DNA of 64,000 nt from Candidatus Argoarchaeum ethanivorans. GTDB lineage: Archaea > Halobacteriota > Methanosarcinia > Methanosarcinales > EX4572-44. Location of the stretch: assembly GCA_004193545.1 (NCBI GenBank), contig RPGO01000005.1, positions 111,897 to 175,896 of the forward strand. Direction: 5' to 3'. Under the pieces are notes generated by a model, which saw only the letters and a list, made by a program, of their open reading frames with translations, searched no databases and was not told the origin of the DNA. This document shows positions 9,445 through 19,066 of the stretch, one piece after another. A program made the translations under genes and the position numbers. How positions within the stretch are numbered: position 1 is the first letter of the stretch; each line of letters begins with the position of its first letter.

Positions 9445-9665
9445 GAAGTTTGCATTCACACAAATCCTCTAATTCGTATTTACCCGATCCAACTGATTAG
9501 ATTGCATACCCCAGTCCAATAAAAATATCAGAGTTATATGATTTGAAACCTTCAGGAGAATTTTGAAAACATCCATGCATTCGATCTTGTCAGAGACAAC
9601 CACCAGTAAAAAGTCTTATTAATCAAATAGAAACTTTTATTAACTTTTCTTATCTAATCACTATA
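9445..9665 (-). repeat. Left arm of a 220-bp inverted repeat
   Basis: This is the reverse complement of 11670-11893 with only a few mismatches or indels (for example in the A/T run near 9645). It is a copy of the 3' end and downstream flank of the RHH-V4R gene, placed 2 kb away in opposite orientation. The stretch 9247-9444 before it holds no gene that I can recognise. Confidence 0.9.
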
Positions 9666-9688
9666 GATTATAGTCAAACACCTAACCT

Positions 9689-10705
9689 TTAGGACTTTTG
9701 AATGTGTGGCGCAAATTTATTAATCCATGATTTAGCGTAACTTAATTTCTTTGAACATTCAAAGAACATCTTTGATATTACACGCTTCAATACATTCAAG
9801 TTTTTTATGAACGTTTTTGAAATCTCCCTCTTTGCATCTTTCCAGATATATTCAATTGGATTGAGATCTGGAGAATATGTAGGAAGGTACACAAGTACAA
9901 TATCCAGATTCTCCGCACATTCCTGTACTATTTTTGCCTTGTGAGAACTAAAGTTATCCAGTATTGTGATAATCCTTCCTTTTGGATTTGCCTTTCGAAT
10001 CCGTTTTAAGAAACATCGGATATCCTCCTTTTTTGAACGCTTACGAAAACCAATAACTGATCGTCCATTTATTGGATAAAAACCAAAGGTATTTGCCCTA
10101 AGTTTACTGGTATTTTTATAGATGACAGGTTTTCCAAATGACCAGAGCTTTTGAGTATTGGATGTTGTTTGTGGGGATGATTCGTCAAAAAATCCCATTA
10201 TGTCTTTATCAGTTACTTCTGGCAATCTTTTTTTAAAATATACTCTGCATCTTTTGGTTTTCGATAATCGAATGAATACGGCTTAGCATAGTTCATTCCA
10301 AATCCACCTAATATTATACGAATCTGTTTTGCACTATATTCTACACCAAATTTCTTGGAAATTAAGCAGTTGTACATCTTTCGTTGTCCAATTGCCACCA
10401 TCTTCAAGAATCTTTTTTAATTTCTCCTTCTGAGAAGCTGTTAGTTTTGATGGTCGGCCACCAGCAAATTTTGGTATGATGCCATCATATCCCCCTTCAT
10501 TCCATCGTTCTTGCCAAATATAACCTGTGTTCTTGCTGACACCAACAAAATCCGAAGCCACTTCAACACTTTTATCATTGTATCTGTGCTTGATAAAATA
10601 TAGCCTCTTCAACACCGTTGTATCCTTCTCAAGATGTTTGATGCGTTTGGACAAATCTTGAACCGTCAGATGTCTCTTTATTTGAATTTGTTCTGTTTTT
10701 ACCAT
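9689..10705 (-). pseudogene. IS630-family transposase with two frameshifts
   Basis: Three overlapping frames reconstruct one IS630 transposase. The first is an N-terminal helix-turn-helix part at 10705-10334 (YIWQERWNEGGYDGIIPKF). The second is a linker at 10407-10213 (KQIRIILGGFGMNYAKP). The third is the DDE core at 10225-9689 (GFFDESSPQ, ITILDNFSSHKAK, LPTYSPDLNPIEYIW). The frame breaks fall near 10380 and 10220. IS630 elements of some groups use programmed frameshifting, but two breaks make decay more likely. A related, more damaged copy lies at 55448-56079. The sequence sits inside the 220-bp inverted repeat. Confidence 0.85.
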
Positions 10706-10774
10706 GGTCCAGTGTATGGCATCTATAAGTCTTAAATGTTTGGTTCATGACTATACATTCATCATTTTTCCTTC

Positions 10775-10828
10775 CTTGATTGCTTTGCGCAACTCGATAG
10801 CCTTGCAATCGAGAGTTGATTTCTGCAC
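10775..10828. repeat. Degenerate composite hairpin repeat
   Basis: The words TTGATTGCTTTGCGCAACTC, then GATAGCCTTGCAATCGAGAG, then TTGATTTCTGCACA match the modules of the hairpin family seen at 22867, 41589 and 50201, but pairing is imperfect here. Confidence 0.5.
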
Positions 10829-10915
10829 ACCGTCTTATCATCATCCATTCTTTATCCATGGAGATGTTTATGTAACACATACCATATATTTATTTATTTC
10901 AAGTTTAACGGAAGA

Positions 10916-11164
10916 CTATAATTCTAAAAGTGGAACGTCGCGAACATTAATTGAAACTGATAAAGCAATAGCAACTGCCCCCGCCATATCACCAGTGCTC
11001 GTATGTATGGGACGGGGGGATAGTGTTGCAAGCTCAACCACTTGATCAATGTCTGATGATAAAAGCCCAATTGGAGCTGCTCTCATGGCTGAGCCGCATG
11101 AGTCGGAATTGAGCCCTGAATCATGCCAACACGCACCTGATAGCATATTTTTAATTGCCTGCAT
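10916..11164 (-). pseudogene. ADP-ribosylglycohydrolase-like fragment
   Basis: The 82-residue reverse-strand frame contains GSAMRAAPIGLLSSD and later TGDMAGAVAIALSVS. These match the G-x-MR-x-x-P-x-G motif and the following helix of DraG-type ADP-ribosylglycohydrolases (removal of ADP-ribose from proteins or small molecules). The family is normally about 300 residues, so both ends are missing. It lies between two transposase remnants, which suggests the gene was cut up by insertion. The family call rests on these two motifs only. Confidence 0.5.
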
Positions 11165-11174
11165 ACTTGTGGTC

Positions 11175-11645
11175 CAACAGTTCGATTCAGTGAAAGTTTT
11201 TCAATCAGTTTTTAGCCCAAGGTTCCGTCATTACTCTTCCTGGTTTTTACCTCATCATCCCTCGGTTTGTCTGTCCTTGCAGGACTATGATCTCTTGAAT
11301 AACACCCCTTTTAGCTTTCAATCCACTGGAATTTAGCTGTTTCTGCAATTTTTTCCATATTTCTTCGCTTTTACCTGTTTCAGCCAATTTCTCCCTGAAG
11401 TACTACACAGTTGAGTAATCTGGAATATTCTCGGGAAAGCCCCAGGAATTTGTGGAAAGATATTCTATCAATTACTTGCCTCTCAAGCGCAGGATATGAA
11501 AGACCGTGCCACTCCTACAGGATTAAAATCTTGATCGTTACAATCTCATTAATATTTGGTCTGCCACCCTTCACAGTTTTATTTTTGTACATGCCGGCAA
11601 TGATAAGCCCGGATGCATCCCAATCTATCTTGCATATTCTCAGTT
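11175..11645 (-). pseudogene. IS5-like transposase remnant
   Basis: Reading the reverse strand through several stops and shifts gives KNKTVKGGRPNINEIVTIKI, then YPALERQVIDRISFHKFLGL, then LREKLAETGKSEEIW-like sequence. The second segment is the characteristic 'LERQVxDRxSFxxFLGL' region of IS5-group transposases. No DDE core can be read. The rest of 11165-11669 holds no other gene. Confidence 0.65.
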
Positions 11646-11669
11646 CAACGAATAATCGATTAAAGAGTT

Positions 11670-11893
11670 TATAGTGATTAGATAAGAAAAAAAAGTTAAT
11701 AAAAGTTTCTATTTTGATTAATAAGACTTTTTACTGGTGGTTGTCTCTGACAAGATCGAATGCATGGATGTTTTTCAAAATTCTCCTGAAGGTTTCAATC
11801 ATATAACTCTGATATTTTATTGGACTGGGGTATGCAATCTAATCAGTTGGATCGGGTAATACGAATTAGAGGATTTGTGTGAATGCAAACTTC
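11670..11893 (+). repeat. Right arm of the 220-bp inverted repeat
   Basis: This pairs with 9445-9665 in reverse orientation. Its outer edge (11893) lies inside the last codons of the RHH-V4R gene, so the arm carries that gene's final 16 codons, its stop, and about 170 bp downstream. Confidence 0.9.
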
Positions 11894-13321
11894 ACACATG
11901 TCATCATCATGTGTCACTTGTTTGGTTACTTTCATTTCAGCATGGTTATTAAAAGCGTACTCTATCGCGCCTCTAAAAAAACCGCGCATTAATTGGCATA
12001 CGTTGATGTTGAATTCTCCACCTATCTGCACCAGACTGCATTCCTTGATCGTATAGCATCCTGAATTCTTATCCAGAGATTTCCACTCAGATAGTCTCTT
12101 AATCTTTGAATCGGCTAAGGTGAAGACTTCTTTAAATGTTTTCAGGTCCCATCTGTCTATGTCATGCTCTTTTTCGTACACCTTGAAGACCTGTTTACCC
12201 ATCGTGTAACCGTAGGAATGTAGTGATTTAGTGGTTTTTGTCACATATCTCAGGGTACTTATGAATGTAATAACCTCAATTAGTTGATTATCAAAATTGC
12301 TACCTGATTTCTTAAGGTTTTCAATGATTTCTGCTGTTTTAATACCCATTTTAGGTATATGTCGGAATATTATTAAATTTCTTGTGGATGTGGCAGTATA
12401 TGTTTGGCCATTTGCCTTAAATTGATTTAGGAATAGATTTTTTACGGTTTCTATAGCTTTAGGATTTCTGTAACTGTGGTAGACATTGACGGTGTCTCCT
12501 TCAATATCGATATTTTCGACAATGCGTGAGGTTTCATGTACTTCTTTTAAAATGTTGAGGAACTCGCGGTGTGGGATATCTTTGATTGGACGTTTGGCTA
12601 TTAGTTCAATACCTATCTCTCCAACAGGTGTTTCATTTGCAAGCAGTTCTTCGAAGGTGTTTTTATGCACTGCCACGATCTTGTAATTGTTGTCTCGATA
12701 TTTTTTAGCAATCTTTTGCCAGAAATTTGGATGTTTTTCGATTTCGTGACAAAGGTCTTGCATAGTTCCCAGATGCTGTTTAAGGTCACTGAGGGCTATT
12801 TCTTCACACCCCCTCAGTTTGTACATTAGTTCAATCGAACTTGATCGGCGGTATACTTTCTCTATACCAAGGCGTTTTTCGACTGATAGGAACAGAGATA
12901 ATATTCTTGCTGATAGGTCTAATAGCTGATAATTTCTATTTTTTATCGTTAGCACTGCAGTGGTCGGATTAGTGTCACTATCACATCTAATGTTTAATTC
13001 TACATCCCAACCGAGTTCCTTGAATTTGATATTGAAATAATCTAATGTTTTTGATACCGAATAGAATAGTGACGGATCTGCGAGTTCATGCAGGATTTCT
13101 TTTTCAGGGATTATGCCACATGCTTTTGCAAGAAGCAAATTGGCTATCGAGGAATCAAAAATCATAATTTCGTTCGAATGTGTCAGAGCGATCTTTTGAT
13201 CCAATACCTTGTTGATTATATCACGCATAGCGGCACTAAAATTTCCATTATGCTTTACAAGGAATGGCTCTATTTTGTCTACCTCTTTTTTTTCAAGTGA
13301 AATATGTTTCCTGATTACCAT
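11843..13321 (-). CDS. Ribbon-helix-helix-like plus V4R-like domain protein, candidate sensor-regulator
   Basis: The protein has 492 residues. The N-terminus (MVIRKHISLEKKEVDKIEPF, then NFSAAMRDIINKV) looks like a ribbon-helix-helix DNA-binding segment. The C-terminal 100 residues (SLVQIGGEFN, FFRGAIEYAFNNHAEMKV, DDMCEVCIHT) look like a V4R ligand-binding domain, whose members bind small molecules or metals through C-terminal Cys/His. The middle 300 residues are unrecognised. ATG 13321 is chosen over TTG 13342 because GAGGT lies 9 bases upstream and the RHH begins there. A TATA box lies near 13366-13378. It is divergent from cdhA, so it is a natural candidate regulator of cdhAB. Function is inference. 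Confidence 0.65.
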   Translation of the reverse strand: MVIRKHISLEKKEVDKIEPFLVKHNGNFSAAMRDIINKVLDQKIALTHSNEIMIFDSSIANLLLAKACGIIPEKEILHELADPSLFYSVSKTLDYFNIKFKELGWDVELNIRCDSDTNPTTAVLTIKNRNYQLLDLSARILSLFLSVEKRLGIEKVYRRSSSIELMYKLRGCEEIALSDLKQHLGTMQDLCHEIEKHPNFWQKIAKKYRDNNYKIVAVHKNTFEELLANETPVGEIGIELIAKRPIKDIPHREFLNILKEVHETSRIVENIDIEGDTVNVYHSYRNPKAIETVKNLFLNQFKANGQTYTATSTRNLIIFRHIPKMGIKTAEIIENLKKSGSNFDNQLIEVITFISTLRYVTKTTKSLHSYGYTMGKQVFKVYEKEHDIDRWDLKTFKEVFTLADSKIKRLSEWKSLDKNSGCYTIKECSLVQIGGEFNINVCQLMRGFFRGAIEYAFNNHAEMKVTKQVTHDDDMCEVCIHTNPLIRITRSN

Positions 13322-13595
13322 TATATTGCTACCTCTTGACAATTCAGTGCCATTACTTAAATAGATTTATATTTTGTTCTGCTGCCATCTAAAGTTTATT
13401 TTTAAAAAACACACATTAATAGAGACAATAGTTAAAGTAAAAGATCGATAATCGTCATTATCAGAATTGCAATGAATTTTAAAGATTAAATCTCCAAAAA
13501 ATTTGATTTTATAGATGTTACTCCAATCCCAATTGCCCATTTATCGATGTCACCATACATAAACCACTGTACCTTGAAAGGAGGGCAAATATAAT
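13322..13595. promoter_or_regulatory. Divergent promoter region between the RHH-V4R gene and cdhA
   Basis: A TATA-like TTTATATTTTG at 13368-13378 serves the minus gene. GATTTTATAGATG at 13505-13517 is a likely TATA box for cdhA, which has the strong site AAAGGAGGG at 13578-13586. No gene is seen in the roughly 270 bp. Confidence 0.5.
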
Positions 13596-15932
13596 ATGAA
13601 ACTATTACAACAAACCAGAACAAAATTTGTTGAACAAGAAGAAAAACTGATAGTTGAAGGACCCACACCAAGACCAGGACTTATTGATTTACGAAACTGG
13701 GACTATCGTATTATAGATACGTATAACCCTTTATACACATCCCAAAGTGACACGTGTGACTATTGCACATTTGGAAAGTGCGACCTTACCTGCAATAAAA
13801 GAGGAGCATGCGGTATTGACCTTGAAACCCATTCTGCAAGGGAAGGCATGATGACCTGTATAATGGGTGCAGCTTGTCACACGGCACACGCACGCCATCT
13901 TCTTAACTACTTTATTAATAGATATGGTAACGACCACCCAATAGATGTAGGTCCAACCAGCTTAAACGCTCCAGTGACAGAGGTTATTATGGGCTTCCAA
14001 CCAGAAACTATGGGAGATTTTCGCCCGGTGCTTGATTACGTCGAAGAGCAATTGACCAATCTCATATCTTCAGCACACACAGGGCAGGAAGGATCTGCAC
14101 GTGATTTTGAATCCAAGACACTTCACGCAGGCATGCTTGACCACCTGGGAATGGAAGTTGCTGAAATAACACAGATATCATGCCTTGGATTTCCTAAATC
14201 AGACGAAAATGCACCCTTGGCTGAAATAGGAATGGGAATACTTGACCAAGACAAACCCATTGTAATTTGCGTGGGGCATAACGTCGTGGCATCAGGTTAC
14301 ATCCTTGACCACATGGACTGGAATGGACTTTTTGACAAGATAGAAATTGCTGGCTTGTGCTGCACTGCCCACGAATTAACCCGGTACAACAAAAATACTA
14401 AAATCATCGGATCAATGAGCAAACAATTGAAATATATTCGCTCAGGCATACCCGATGTCCTTGTAGTTGACGAGCAGTGTGTTCGAGCAGATATACTGAG
14501 AGAAGCAAAAGAACTATTTATTCCCGTAATCGCCACAAATGACAAATGCACACATGGTCTGCCTGACAGATCGAATGACAGCATTGATGAAATCATAGAT
14601 GACCTTGTAAGCGGAAAACAGGCAGGTGCGTTAATATTAGACTTTGAAAAAGTTGGCGAACTGGTGCCAAGACTCGCTATGAAAATAGGACCCATACGAA
14701 AAGCTAAAGGAATCACTGCAATTCCAACCGATGAGGACTTCAAGAAACTGGTTTCAAAATGTACTAACTGCCTCAAATGCACCCGCGATTGTCCCCAGAG
14801 TCTGCCAATAGCGGATGCAATGGAAGCCGCCACAAACGGAGACATCTCCAAATTTGAACACCTGCATGAAAAATGTGTTGGCTGCGGAATATGTGACAAC
14901 TGTCCAGCAGGTATCCCTGTTCTGAATGTCATCGAGAAAGCCTCCCAACGTATAATAAAGCTAGAAAAAGGCAGAGTTCGGATTGGAAAAGGACAAATAA
15001 GTGACGATGAAATAATTAAAGAAGCAATGAACCTTGAACTTGGCATCACACCGGGAGTGATTGCTCTTGTTGGGTGCAGTAATTATCCTGATGGAACAAA
15101 AGGAATATATGACGTAGCAGAAGAGATGCTAGAGCGCGGCTACATAGTCCTAACATCAGGTTGTAGTGCCATGGACATAGGACTGCACAAAAATGCGGAT
15201 GGTAAAACCCTTTATGAGCGCTATACAGGAAAATTTTCCAGAGGCAATCTTCTGAATGCAGGTTCATGCGTCTCAAATGCGCACATAGGTGCAACCACAA
15301 TAAAAATAGCATCTATACTCGCAGGAATACAGACGAAAGGCAACTATGAAGAGATTGCTGACTTCGTGCTAAACGCGGTTGGAGCCGTTGGAATAGCATG
15401 GGGTGCATTCTCACAAAAAGCCTTTGCCATTGCCACTGGATGCAACAGACTTGGAATTCCAGTTGTTACTGGACCACAGGGGGCCAAGTACAGACGTGCT
15501 CTCATAGGCAAACCCTACAAAAAAGAAGAGGGGGGCATAATGAGTACCAACGACGATTCTATAGTCAATTCTGAACCTGCACCCGAACACCTTATGATAA
15601 CAGCAGAAACAAAAGACGATCTACTACCACTTATTGCAAAACTCTGCATAAGACCAGGCGATACCAGCACAGCAAGAGCTGTTAAACTCACACATTATAT
15701 CGAACTCAGCGAAAAATATCTCAAAAAAATGCCTGACGACTGGCATATCTATGTACGAAACGAAACAGACATACCTATAGCCAAAAAAGAACAACTCCTA
15801 AAGTTGCTGGACGAAAAACGACGGACTATAAATATAGATAAGGACAAGGAAAAAATCATTGGAAACTCCCTACTGAAATTCGGCACCCCAGTCCATCTAA
15901 CCAACATCCCACCCCTATGCGAGGAGGTTTAA
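13596..15932 (+). CDS. cdhA: CO dehydrogenase/acetyl-CoA synthase complex, alpha subunit (CdhA)
   Basis: CdhA is the nickel-iron-sulfur CO dehydrogenase of the archaeal ACDS complex; it interconverts CO2 and CO for acetyl-CoA synthesis or cleavage in the cytosol. The 778 residues are normal for the family. Visible are the N-terminal cluster cysteines (CDYCTFGKCDLTCNKRGACG, about residues 49-68), two ferredoxin-type motifs (CTNCLKCTRDCPQ near 388, CVGCGICDNCPAG near 428) that are special to archaeal CdhA, and C-cluster region cysteines (ALVGCSNYPDG, TSGCSAMD, GSCVSNAH). A perfect AAAGGAGGG precedes the ATG. cdhB follows after 4 bp. Confidence 0.95.
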   Translation: MKLLQQTRTKFVEQEEKLIVEGPTPRPGLIDLRNWDYRIIDTYNPLYTSQSDTCDYCTFGKCDLTCNKRGACGIDLETHSAREGMMTCIMGAACHTAHARHLLNYFINRYGNDHPIDVGPTSLNAPVTEVIMGFQPETMGDFRPVLDYVEEQLTNLISSAHTGQEGSARDFESKTLHAGMLDHLGMEVAEITQISCLGFPKSDENAPLAEIGMGILDQDKPIVICVGHNVVASGYILDHMDWNGLFDKIEIAGLCCTAHELTRYNKNTKIIGSMSKQLKYIRSGIPDVLVVDEQCVRADILREAKELFIPVIATNDKCTHGLPDRSNDSIDEIIDDLVSGKQAGALILDFEKVGELVPRLAMKIGPIRKAKGITAIPTDEDFKKLVSKCTNCLKCTRDCPQSLPIADAMEAATNGDISKFEHLHEKCVGCGICDNCPAGIPVLNVIEKASQRIIKLEKGRVRIGKGQISDDEIIKEAMNLELGITPGVIALVGCSNYPDGTKGIYDVAEEMLERGYIVLTSGCSAMDIGLHKNADGKTLYERYTGKFSRGNLLNAGSCVSNAHIGATTIKIASILAGIQTKGNYEEIADFVLNAVGAVGIAWGAFSQKAFAIATGCNRLGIPVVTGPQGAKYRRALIGKPYKKEEGGIMSTNDDSIVNSEPAPEHLMITAETKDDLLPLIAKLCIRPGDTSTARAVKLTHYIELSEKYLKKMPDDWHIYVRNETDIPIAKKEQLLKLLDEKRRTINIDKDKEKIIGNSLLKFGTPVHLTNIPPLCEEV

Positions 15933-15936
15933 AAAA

Positions 15937-16524
15937 ATGACTAAAAAAGAAGATGTGAAAACCACAAGACACACTGGAAAAACCATAGACACCACCCGCC
16001 ACGCAACCCCCTTTGACACAGGAAACATTCCCGGACCAAAAACAGCCCGGGCAGTTATGCCTGCAGTTTCTGGAAAAATACTTGCAAGAGCCCAACGACC
16101 ACTTTTAATAGTAGGTTCACAAATCCACGACAAAGAAATACTTGAAAGAGTGGTCACTATAGGACGCAGAGGAATCCAAATCGCCGCTGCGGGAAACGCC
16201 TATAAATCGCTGACAGACCAAAAAGAGCTCGATGTCCATCAGGTAAACATGCACGCACTCGCCGCATACCTCTGCGACCCATCCTGGCACGGGCTTGACA
16301 AAAAGGGAAACTACGACCTTGTAGCATTTTTTGGAATAACCTACTATTATGCATCACAAATAATAGCCACCCTCAAAAACTTCTCAAAAATCAAAGTAAT
16401 ATCAATAGATAAATATTACCACCCAAATGCAAACATCTCCTTCGGCAACCTCAAAAACGATATATTCACAGCAGCGCTCGACGAAGTTATAGCCCAACTA
16501 CCAAAAGTCAAGAAGAATTTCTAA
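15937..16524 (+). CDS. cdhB: CO dehydrogenase/acetyl-CoA synthase complex, epsilon subunit (CdhB)
   Basis: CdhB (195 residues) forms the alpha2-epsilon2 CODH component with CdhA. The C-terminal two thirds match the family (RPLLIVGSQIHDKEILERV, IKVISIDKYYHPNANISFGN). The start is fixed by AGGAGG 9 bases upstream within the end of cdhA. The first 35 residues are rich in Thr, His and Arg. cdhC, cdhD and cdhE, which follow cdhAB in many methanogen operons, are absent here: the next gene is convergent porB. They must be elsewhere or missing. Confidence 0.92.
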   Translation: MTKKEDVKTTRHTGKTIDTTRHATPFDTGNIPGPKTARAVMPAVSGKILARAQRPLLIVGSQIHDKEILERVVTIGRRGIQIAAAGNAYKSLTDQKELDVHQVNMHALAAYLCDPSWHGLDKKGNYDLVAFFGITYYYASQIIATLKNFSKIKVISIDKYYHPNANISFGNLKNDIFTAALDEVIAQLPKVKKNF

Positions 16525-16560
16525 CAAGAAAAGTGAAGCCCCGTCCACGTCATCACCAGA

Positions 16561-16595
16561 GTCAAATTGCAGCAGGGTGTGCCGCCGCAATTTGA
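16561..16595. repeat. Dispersed palindrome, copy 1
   Basis: The arms GTCAAATTGC and GCAATTTGAC enclose AGCAGGGTGTGCCGC. The same element, inverted or partly decayed, occurs at 31641-31670 and 61765-61796. The rest of the cdhB-porB spacer (to 16728) has no gene; it holds a T-run near 16708 that may end cdh transcription. Confidence 0.8.
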
Positions 16596-16728
16596 CTGGG
16601 AACCCGAGTCTGCTGATAAAGAAGTTGGTAGGCTGTCTGGATCAGATGAGACTTGCGTTGGTCTACAATGAATTGAGGACCCTACGACGCTCGTAGTCAG
16701 AAAGCTTGTTTTTTTGACTTCTTAGAAA

Positions 16729-17610
16729 CTAAAGGTCATATTGATCTGCATTCCAGTCTGCAAGTTCCTGTATTTTTTTGATAATCTCTGCACCATCCGG
16801 TATACTGAACAGGTGCTTGAACCGTTTCTGTGCCTTCAGGTATTCCTCAACTGGTCTTTTGTTTCTGATTTTGTGCACACCTGTAATATCTCCGTTTTCA
16901 ATCTCCATCATAGGCCACAGTGCTGTTTGTACAGCAAGTCTCCCAAGTTCGATTGTCTTTGAACCATCAAATCCCCAGCCAGTGGTACATGGTGCATGCA
17001 CATGCACATAGGTTGGTCCTGTTATTTCAGTGGCTTTTTTTACTTTACGCATCATATCCTTTGGATAAGCAATAGAGGTTGTAGCTACATAAGGTGAGCC
17101 ATGTGCTAACATTATCTGCGGCATGTTCTTCTTTGGTCTAAGGTTGCCAAAGGATGCTTTTCCAGCAGGGGTGGTGGTGGTGGTAGCTGCAAAAGGAGTC
17201 CCTCCACTTCGCTGCACTCCTGTGTTCATATATGCTTCATTGTCCACACAGACATAGGTGAAATCATGCCCACGTTCAAAGGCTCCGGAGAGTCCGCGAA
17301 TGCCGATATCTATGGTTGCACCATCGCCCCCGATTGCCATTATTTTTGTGTCATTCTTTCGTCCAAGCGCTTTTAGTGCAGCTTCGATGCCTGATGCTAC
17401 AGCAGCAGTATTTTCAAAGAGAGAATGTATCCATGGCACGTTCCATGCAGATTCAGGGAATGGGGTGCTAAACACCTCAAGACAACCTGTTGGTGTTACT
17501 ACGATGCAGTTCTCTCCTACTGCTTTTAGCATGAACTTTGCTGCCAGTGCATCGCAGCAGCCTGCACACCCACGATGCCCTGGTGCAAATAGTTCTGTTG
17601 TCTTATTCAT
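16729..17610 (-). CDS. porB: Pyruvate:ferredoxin oxidoreductase (pyruvate synthase), beta subunit
   Basis: PorB binds thiamine diphosphate and, with PorA, PorG and PorD, makes or oxidises pyruvate with ferredoxin. The 293 residues show the beta-subunit hallmarks: [18 protein letters not shown] with cluster cysteines, the TPP motif [20 protein letters not shown], and [20 protein letters not shown]. The ATG overlaps the porA stop by 4 bp, so translation is probably coupled. It is last in the operon porG-porD-porA-porB. Confidence 0.95.
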   Translation of the reverse strand: MNKTTELFAPGHRGCAGCCDALAAKFMLKAVGENCIVVTPTGCLEVFSTPFPESAWNVPWIHSLFENTAAVASGIEAALKALGRKNDTKIMAIGGDGATIDIGIRGLSGAFERGHDFTYVCVDNEAYMNTGVQRSGGTPFAATTTTTPAGKASFGNLRPKKNMPQIMLAHGSPYVATTSIAYPKDMMRKVKKATEITGPTYVHVHAPCTTGWGFDGSKTIELGRLAVQTALWPMMEIENGDITGVHKIRNKRPVEEYLKAQKRFKHLFSIPDGAEIIKKIQELADWNADQYDL

Positions 17611-18797
17611 AGTAATTCCTCCCTCAAATCAGCATAAGAAGATTCGATTGTTATTCCATTCACGATAGCTTTTTCGGCTTCGCTAACTATTTTTTTAATC
17701 CTTTCAGGCGGTATATCTCTCCCTCCATGTCCAAACATGTATCCTAAAACTGGAATATCTATCTTTGTGTTGTAGAGTGAAGCTTTAATCTCTGTGCATA
17801 AAGCACCTTCATATTTTCCAATGGAAATGCTCTTGTCAAGTGGTACGATGATTGCAGCATTTTTTACTGCATTTCTTATAGCGTCAGTTGGGAAAGGGCG
17901 GAAGGAACGGATTTTTAAAAGTCCCACTTTTTTTCCTTCTGCTCTAAGTTCATCGAGTACATCTTTGATGGTACCAATCACTGAACCCATTGCTACAAGC
18001 ACGATTTCAGCATCATCGAGATAATAGCCATCAATTAACCCACCATAGTATCTCCCATAGATTTCATTGAATTCGTCTGCTACAGTCTCTATTTTTTTCA
18101 GGGCGGCTGACATGCCGAGTTCCTGCATATATCGAAACTCGCTGTAAATACTCGGGTCTGCAAAGGCACCAAACGTTTTTGGGTTTGATGGATCAAGTAT
18201 GTGTTCCGGTGCAAATGGTGGCAAAAATTCATCGGTTAAGTCCTGCTCAAGAAGAACAACTGGTTCGTACACGTGAGTTAATATGAACCCATCAAAGCAC
18301 GCCATTGCTGGAAGCATTATCTTACTGTCTTCACATATCTTGTACACCTGTGGCGTCATATCTGCTGCTTCCTGCGGGTCTTCTGCATATAGCTGTATCC
18401 AGCCTGTATCCCGCTGTGCAATCGAGTCCTGGTGGTCATTCCATATACTAAGTGGCGCACTCATAGCTCTGTTTGCAACGGTCATAACAAGAGGTAATCG
18501 CATGCCTGACGCATTAAAGAGCACTTCGTGCATCAAAGCAAGCCCCTGTGATGTGGTGGCTGAGTATGTCCGTGCTCCAGCAGCACTTGCCCCGATAAGA
18601 GCGGAAATAGCTGAGAATTCGGATTCTACCGTTATGTATTCACATGCCCCAATCTCACCGTTTGCTGCAAACTGGGATAATTCTTCAACAATATGTGTTT
18701 GAGGTGTTATCGGGTAAGCTGGAATCACATCCGGGCGACATACTTTAGCCGCATGAGCTACTGCATAGGATCCTTCAACAACTGTTAGTTTTGACAT
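17607..18797 (-). CDS. porA: Pyruvate:ferredoxin oxidoreductase, alpha subunit
   Basis: This is the 396-residue alpha subunit with the pyrimidine-binding domain for thiamine diphosphate. Motifs seen are [18 protein letters not shown] at the N-terminus, [20 protein letters not shown] (Glu that activates TPP), [13 protein letters not shown], and the C-terminal domain [17 protein letters not shown]. It follows porD with 2 bp between stop and start and overlaps porB by 4 bp. Confidence 0.95.
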   Translation of the reverse strand: MSKLTVVEGSYAVAHAAKVCRPDVIPAYPITPQTHIVEELSQFAANGEIGACEYITVESEFSAISALIGASAAGARTYSATTSQGLALMHEVLFNASGMRLPLVMTVANRAMSAPLSIWNDHQDSIAQRDTGWIQLYAEDPQEAADMTPQVYKICEDSKIMLPAMACFDGFILTHVYEPVVLLEQDLTDEFLPPFAPEHILDPSNPKTFGAFADPSIYSEFRYMQELGMSAALKKIETVADEFNEIYGRYYGGLIDGYYLDDAEIVLVAMGSVIGTIKDVLDELRAEGKKVGLLKIRSFRPFPTDAIRNAVKNAAIIVPLDKSISIGKYEGALCTEIKASLYNTKIDIPVLGYMFGHGGRDIPPERIKKIVSEAEKAIVNGITIESSYADLREELL

Positions 18798-18799
18798 TG

Positions 18800-19066
18800 T
18801 TATTTCTCCTCCAGAACCATTTCAATTGTCTCTCTTGGGCATTCGTTGCTGCATATACCACAGCCCTTACAGTAATCATAATCAATCTCATAGTACCCAT
18901 CTTCTGTTTTAATAATACAGCTTTCGGGACATGAAAGCTCACATATACCACATTTGATGCATTTTTCATGGTGATATATTGGCTTAAATGTTCGCCAGCT
19001 CCCGGTCTTGTTTATTACAGTACTGCCTGGTTCTACAATCCCACCGATGCACAGTTTACTGCTCAT
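18800..19066 (-). CDS. porD: Pyruvate:ferredoxin oxidoreductase, delta (ferredoxin-like) subunit
   Basis: This 88-residue electron-transfer subunit carries two [4Fe-4S] motifs: [15 protein letters not shown] and [14 protein letters not shown]. The N-terminal [20 protein letters not shown] is typical of PorD. Its start overlaps the porG stop by 4 bp. Confidence 0.95.
   Translation of the reverse strand: MSSKLCIGGIVEPGSTVINKTGSWRTFKPIYHHEKCIKCGICELSCPESCIIKTEDGYYEIDYDYCKGCGICSNECPRETIEMVLEEK

Noticed and set aside
9689..10705. Programmed frameshifting of the IS630 transposase
   Set aside because: Two separate breaks are needed and no slippery heptamer is obvious, so ordinary decay is simpler; I cannot exclude one programmed shift.
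16535..16712. Remnant of an IS200/IS605 end after cdhB
   Set aside because: GAAGCCCCGTCC and CCCTACGACGCTCGTAG resemble such ends, but no TnpA or TnpB sequence is present, so the resemblance is too weak.
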